Shown here one piece after another: positions 59,266 to 64,000 of a stretch of DNA of 64,000 nt (positions are counted from its first letter, which is position 1; each line of letters begins with the position of its first letter). The DNA lies in NCBI GenBank assembly GCA_947561395.2, contig OX387190.1:19586858-19650857 (forward strand), given 5' to 3'. The DNA comes from Buxus sempervirens. Lineage: Eukaryota > Streptophyta > Magnoliopsida > Buxales > Buxaceae. The translations under genes and the position numbers were made by a program. The notes below the pieces were generated by a model. It was not told the DNA's origin, searched no databases, and saw only the letters and a list, made by a program, of their open reading frames with translations.

Positions 59266-59856
59266 AAGTGAACCTTAATTAAATAATTGATCAATCAAAT
59301 AAAAAAATTAAAAATAATTTTGAAAATTAGAAAAACGATTGGTTTTTTTTTCTTCTTATATTTTAGAAGCTAAAAGTTTAAGCTTCTAAAAGTACGGCAG
59401 TTTTTGAGTGTTTCATTTTTCCCTTTTTTTTTTTTTTAAATAAATTTGAATCTATCCTTTTGAGTGACACCACTTCGGTTTTTGTTGTGGAAAATACCAA
59501 AAAAAAAAAAAAAAAAGCATTAGCTGACAAATGTGCTAGAGTGCTTCCTCATATTTGAAGAACCACTGTACCTCCCTAAACACGAAAAAAACATGCATTC
59601 TCTCCTCTCTGAAAAAAGGAGCCCGACACCCTAGCAGCCGACCCTTCTCTCACTCATTTCGCTATAATCTCTTCATCTTCTCTGGCTCCGGTGACAGTGT
59701 CCTTCTCATCTGACAAATTTCAGCAATCTCCGGTGACTTTGGTGATCTTCGACAACGGCTTCAAATCCGGTGACCCTCCACTTTGAGTGAGCCAGATTCA
59801 GGGATACTGTCCTTGGCTTCTTCAAGCAACTCGTTCCTCCTTCTCTAATCTTTGAA
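59266..59856. other. Region before the 86-codon ORF, no gene seen
   Basis: AT-rich up to about 59560, then a C/T-rich, more GC-rich part (59600-59860) that looks like a leader or untranslated exon. No frame is convincing. Confidence 0.35.
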
Positions 59857-60117
59857 CTACCCGGCTTCAACTGCGATGACCTTCCTTTCTTGAATCTTGC
59901 GATGGGGATAAACGATCGAAAATGGGTTTTTGGTGGCTAATTTCTTGGATTTTGCCGATTTGGTTACAGGAGAGTTCCCGGGTTTGTGCAGAGGAGACCC
60001 ACCGGAGAGATTAAGATTGTGGTTCTCGGTCAATCTTGAGATTTTTGAGATCTTTGATTGAGATGCGTGTGGGTCTTTTGCAGGAGAAATTTCAGGTTTC
60101 TTTCCGCTCGAATCCAT
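59857..60117 (-). CDS. Unrecognised 86-codon ORF, possible first exon
   Basis: Starts MDSSGKKPEISPAKDPHASQ and is rich in Lys, Ser and Pro, with KSAKSKKLATKNP further on. It ends near RKIQERKV. The composition and the conserved-looking N-terminus resemble a low-complexity basic protein that I recall only as uncharacterised in plants. AGGAAGGTCATC near 59880 could be a splice donor, giving a first exon of about 80 codons. No second exon was found, so it may be a broken copy. Function unknown. Confidence 0.35.
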   Translation of the reverse strand: MDSSGKKPEISPAKDPHASQSKISKISRLTENHNLNLSGGSPLHKPGNSPVTKSAKSKKLATKNPFSIVYPHRKIQERKVIAVEAG

Positions 60118-60645
60118 CGATATTCTGGCTGTAATCGATTAAGAAATCACCGGAAATCAGTTCTCTGGTAGATGTTCTTCATTTTATAGATTATCTTTTG
60201 TAGATTATCAAGTTTGTATAGGAAAAAAAAACAGGGAATCTGATTTTTTATTTTTTGATAAACCAATAGGGAATCTGATGAAGTGTTTTGTTGAAATGAC
60301 AATCCCTAAATAAAAAAAAGTGAATCAGACACCTTAAAAATAGGGAATTTTTTAAGGGAAACTGCTGCTAATGCTCTCATGGTTATGTGAATTGACTAAT
60401 TGAGTAACATGCTTAGTCAAATTCGTTCATTAGAATCATTACACAGAAACGGAGAAGCTATGGTTTTACAAAACGTGAACAGTTGTTTATTTGTATTGGA
60501 GACATTGTAATTGATATATGTATGAGGCTGTTTGGTAACGTTTTTTATAGAAATAATTTGAAAACTAAAAACTTTTCAAATTGTTTTTGTGTTTTTGGAA
60601 ACAAATGAAGAAAACCCATTTCGTAACCTTTAGTTAAAATAAAGG

Positions 60646-61141
60646 GATATATACAATTTACCCCTCAATCTAACAATCTTACCCCTCAATCTAACAATTT
60701 TAAAGTACCAATTTAGCACCTTGAGGTTTTTAGAATGTAGCAGTTGCCTCCATTTAGAAGTTTGATTGTTAAAATGATAACTAAGAAAATGTAAATTGAC
60801 AAATTTTCCCTCTTATTATTTACATTTACAACTAAAAAGCTTTATTTATACCTTAAGCATAAAAAATGCCCTCAAGACAAATGTGAACCGGGTCTAGGTT
60901 TTCTTTTTAATTTGAGTCAATGTTGTAAACAATAAACAACCCACTAAAGGGTAGTTTTACTATTTAATTTAAATAATCAAAATAAAAGGGGCAAAACGGT
61001 TAAAATTTTAATAATCAAACCTCTAAAAGGAGGAAACTATTAAACACAGAAAACCTTAAAGGTGATGAACTAGTATTTCAAAACCCTCAACAGTGAAAGT
61101 GGGATTATCTAAAACCTCAAGGGGGTCAATTGTAATTATTC
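60646..61141. mobile_element. Possible foldback MITE
   Basis: The left end has CAATTTACCCCTC and CCTTGAGGTTTTTAGA phrases; the right end, inverted, has CAATTGACCCCC and CTTGAGGTTTTAGATAA. The arms are imperfect and the target duplication is not clear. Confidence 0.4.
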
Positions 61142-61911
61142 ATAAAATAAATTATTATGCAGCTAAGGGGCATCGCTAAGCTGCAATGGTATATAAGTGA
61201 CCTTGTGGCAATAAGTATCCATGTTATTACCAGTTCGATTCCAGGAATCCTAAACATAAATGGAGGGAATTATACCTTTGGGCTGAAACTACCTAAACCT
61301 AGTGGCCACATGTTTAGACATAAGCTCCCAAATTGGCCGAGCATTATATTCCTTGATGGATGTGACAAGGAGCTTTTCGACCATCTATTTTAGCGACTAA
61401 TTCAATGATAAAGGAAATGTTAATTGGTGATAAAGATTTATTAGACTAAATATATGATTTGATGACTCTCACAAATAATGTATACTGTGACATATCCTCT
61501 TCCTTCAATGGTGATTCCTTATATTCATATAGATCCTTGTCCAATAATAATAAGCTCAGTTCAATAGAGCTGCAATTATTTTCTCGCCCAGCCCAAAATA
61601 GCCCCAACTCATAAATTAATTTGGGCTTAGGCTCAGATTTTTGGTTTGGGCTGAAGTTGAAATCAGTTAATATATTTTGTTTTATTTTTTTTACATTTTT
61701 ATAAACAGAATCAACCCTAACTCTGTCCCGTAACCAATCCGACTGGTGCGGGTTAGAGTTTGGTATTGGCTAAACCCTTTTAGGGGCAGGTTCGGGTTGG
61801 TTTTTGTTAATTTTCAGTTATTTAAAACCAAAAAAATATTATGCTATATATATATATATGCCACAAACATTTATAATTTATATTGTAGGCCGATTATAAT
61901 TTTGGATTGAG

Positions 61912-62528
61912 GTGAGCTCCAGGGAGCCTACTAAGAGCTGCACCAACTCCGCCTATTATTCCTATTATTCCTTTTTTTTTTCTTCCTCCTCTTCTTTTCC
62001 TTTCTTTTTAACTCTTGGGTTTTATATTCTATTATTCAGTTTCATTACAAAGACAATAACAACAATTATCATTTATTTTTCTCGTCTCCCTTTTAAGCCT
62101 AGAGTTAATAATGATGTTTTCAGTTGGGGGAGAATGAGCTGGAATGGGCTTGTAATTCCATGGAAGGAAAGGAATTCTATACATCACTCAAGGACTCTCT
62201 TTTGCTGCAACCATATACCACATATGGACTGAAAGATATCAAAGGACTTTCCGGTCCTTTCAGAAATTGTTTTAGATCTGCTGATGAAGGTGTAGAAGGT
62301 ATAATGAATGATACCAGAATTATGTGAAGTTACTCTCTGTGGTTTTAGAGTTGCTCTAATGCCAAGTAGTGCAGTGTGCACCTTGAGTGCTTATGTAACT
62401 GGGTATGGCCAACCTCATCCCAAGGTCACTCAAGTTTTGTCTTTAACACTAGGCAAATTTTGGGACTTGAAAATACTGTAATTCACTATTATAAATGGAA
62501 TACTTACTTACAAAAAAAAAAAAAAAAA
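61912..62528 (+). mobile_element. Possible LINE-type 3' end with poly-A tail
   Basis: A stretch with stop-ridden coding character (EERN-like WKERNS piece near 62160), then non-coding DNA and a pure A run of about 18 at 62511-62528. The 5' limit and a target duplication were not found. Confidence 0.3.
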
Positions 62529-64000
62529 GGTTCTCCTTTTCCCACTAAATTTTTACAATTTTTAAAAATTTTTTTTCAACCTTCTATTGGTTATGATGCT
62601 CCAAAATGTAAAATAGCTGGAGACACAAGACAGAAGAAGTTCCGTTTCTTAAATATGATGAGCTAGGCTATCAGGAAATATTCTATTGTACTTTGTATAT
62701 TAACATAAGGTAGATGTGTGAAATCAAGTGCAAACCTTAACAGGTTTGACTATTCCACCATTATTGGTGTGGGTTTGGTAAGCCAAAAAGTTGGATTAAA
62801 GCATTTAGATAATCTAAAAGGGATCTAAACTCAAAGTCAAACCTAAAGAAACACAAATCCAATAACCCCAGAAACCCTCAACCATAATTAGGTGAAATGG
62901 TGCCTTCTAGTTGGTTTTCTTTTACAGCTGCTCACACTCACTAAAGCAACAATGGGGTCACTAGGTTGCCAGATTCCATACAGAGTTATTTTATTGGATG
63001 GTCAAGAACATTTTATTACTGTATCATGCATCCCTGGTAACATTTTATGACCATTTCATAACTGGATGCAGGCTTGATTCCACCAACACAGCCAAGTTTG
63101 CAGAGTCACTCACCTGGAAGCACAATTGCCCAGAACATTTAGGCCACATCTTCTAAGGAAGTAGTCTCCATGTTTCCATCCCTGTTATCTCTTTAATTTG
63201 CAAATTAACTCTAGTATTGTTCAGACTGGTGCTCAAGAACTGGAAATACAAAAGACATTTTTGCAATACAATCAAGCTATCAGGAACTAATCTAGGAAGC
63301 TGGGATAGAGTTTCTATTTCACAGAAAAATCAAAGCGTTGAAGATAGAGAGCTTGGTCATCAACATGGTAGATGCATCCTACCAAGGTTCTGTCAGCTGC
63401 ATGTGAGATGTTCTTTGTTTAGTATTTTTTTGTACTGAGTACTGTGAGAGAATAGAATGAGAACATTGTTATAAGGTGTGATGATGTATACTTGATCTTT
63501 AATAAGTGTATTCCATCACAATCTTAGATTAGGAATAGTAGATGGATGGATTAGAAAATTTTCATATTAGGTTGGGTTAGACATATTGGGTTTTGATTAG
63601 GTCTAATACTGTGCTTCTCTTATGGAAATTTTTGGGCACCCTTTCATTAAAGTTATTCCAGCGTATTAATAGCTTGGAAGAGCATTTAGATTCTGTAATT
63701 TGGCAATGGAAATTATTCTTTATTTCAACAATTTCAGGAAACTAATATGACTCTGTATAACTAGGCTTCTAGAATCTAGGATGCAGCAGTGATTAGCAGT
63801 CAATAAAGGGAGTAAAGAAAAAGGAAGTTAAATTTAACAGAACTGTACGAAAAACCATATATCATTTAACACAGTCATAATTAATTACACAATACTCAGC
63901 CAAGCACAATGCATGATACAAAATAATTACAATTACAAGAAGTAACACTAGATTCTGGTATTGTTATTTGAAACCAAAAGCTTACCTGCCTCTAGATGCT
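62529..64000. other. Right end of window, no gene recognised
   Basis: Mostly AT-rich DNA. The last bases, read on the - strand, give AGAGGCAG followed by GTAAGC (GT at 63985), a good splice donor. A - strand exon might therefore enter from the right edge, but only 15 bp are inside the window. Confidence 0.3.

Noticed and set aside
63986..64000. A - strand exon entering at the right edge
   Set aside because: Only 15 bp are visible before a donor-like GTAAGC; too little to call.
1..64000. CRISPR arrays, bacterial operons, tRNA or rRNA genes
   Set aside because: The window is plant nuclear DNA; no spaced short repeats of CRISPR type and no tRNA-like or rRNA-like sequence were seen.

Overview
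The window is nuclear DNA of a flowering plant, most likely a woody eudicot. The evidence is GT-AG introns of up to 10 kb, AT-rich non-coding DNA, plant-only gene families (BURP, PORR, PSK SIMULATOR, receptor-like proteins) and many nested transposons. The species cannot be named from the sequence alone.

Five host genes are supported. (1) A BURP-domain gene (+ strand, 786-6168) whose coding exon is split by a 4,535-bp transposon. (2) A PSK SIMULATOR gene (- strand, 24012-6954, 12 coding exons, 642 codons) with one in-frame TAG at codon 47. (3) A single-exon PORR-domain organelle RNA-splicing factor (+, 24993-26555), head-to-head with the PSI gene. (4) A NIPA-type magnesium transporter (+, 38358-51445, 9 exons, 360 aa). 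(5) A receptor-like protein with extracellular leucine-rich repeats (-, 56904-52975, 5 exons, 963 aa). Exon phases of genes 2, 4 and 5 were checked by hand and close exactly.

The rest is dominated by mobile DNA. The BURP exon carries a Mutator-like element with 1.15-kb terminal inverted repeats and a perfect 9-bp target duplication; each terminal repeat holds the same host-gene first exon. Introns of the PSI gene hold a 2.4-kb solo LTR (TSD AACCT), a 49-bp SINE end (14-bp TSD), an RTE-type LINE end, an L1-type LINE fragment, a C38 run, and two tandem duplications that each copied a 5' splice site. The 31.5-38 kb stretch holds Helitron ends, a Helitron with a 0.5-kb-arm palindrome inside, and several foldback elements. 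Intron 6 of the NIPA gene is a nest: an L1-type LINE, containing a 222-bp LINE end (14-bp TSD) and a hAT-like MITE, and inside that MITE a 5.2-kb Ty3/gypsy chromovirus with both LTRs. The last 7 kb holds MITEs, a GGT-rich tract and one unrecognised 86-codon ORF.

The genes do not form a pathway; this is an ordinary plant gene neighbourhood. No wholly new system was found. The strongest novelty candidate is the Mutator-like element that keeps a captured exon in both terminal repeats and interrupts a BURP coding exon.
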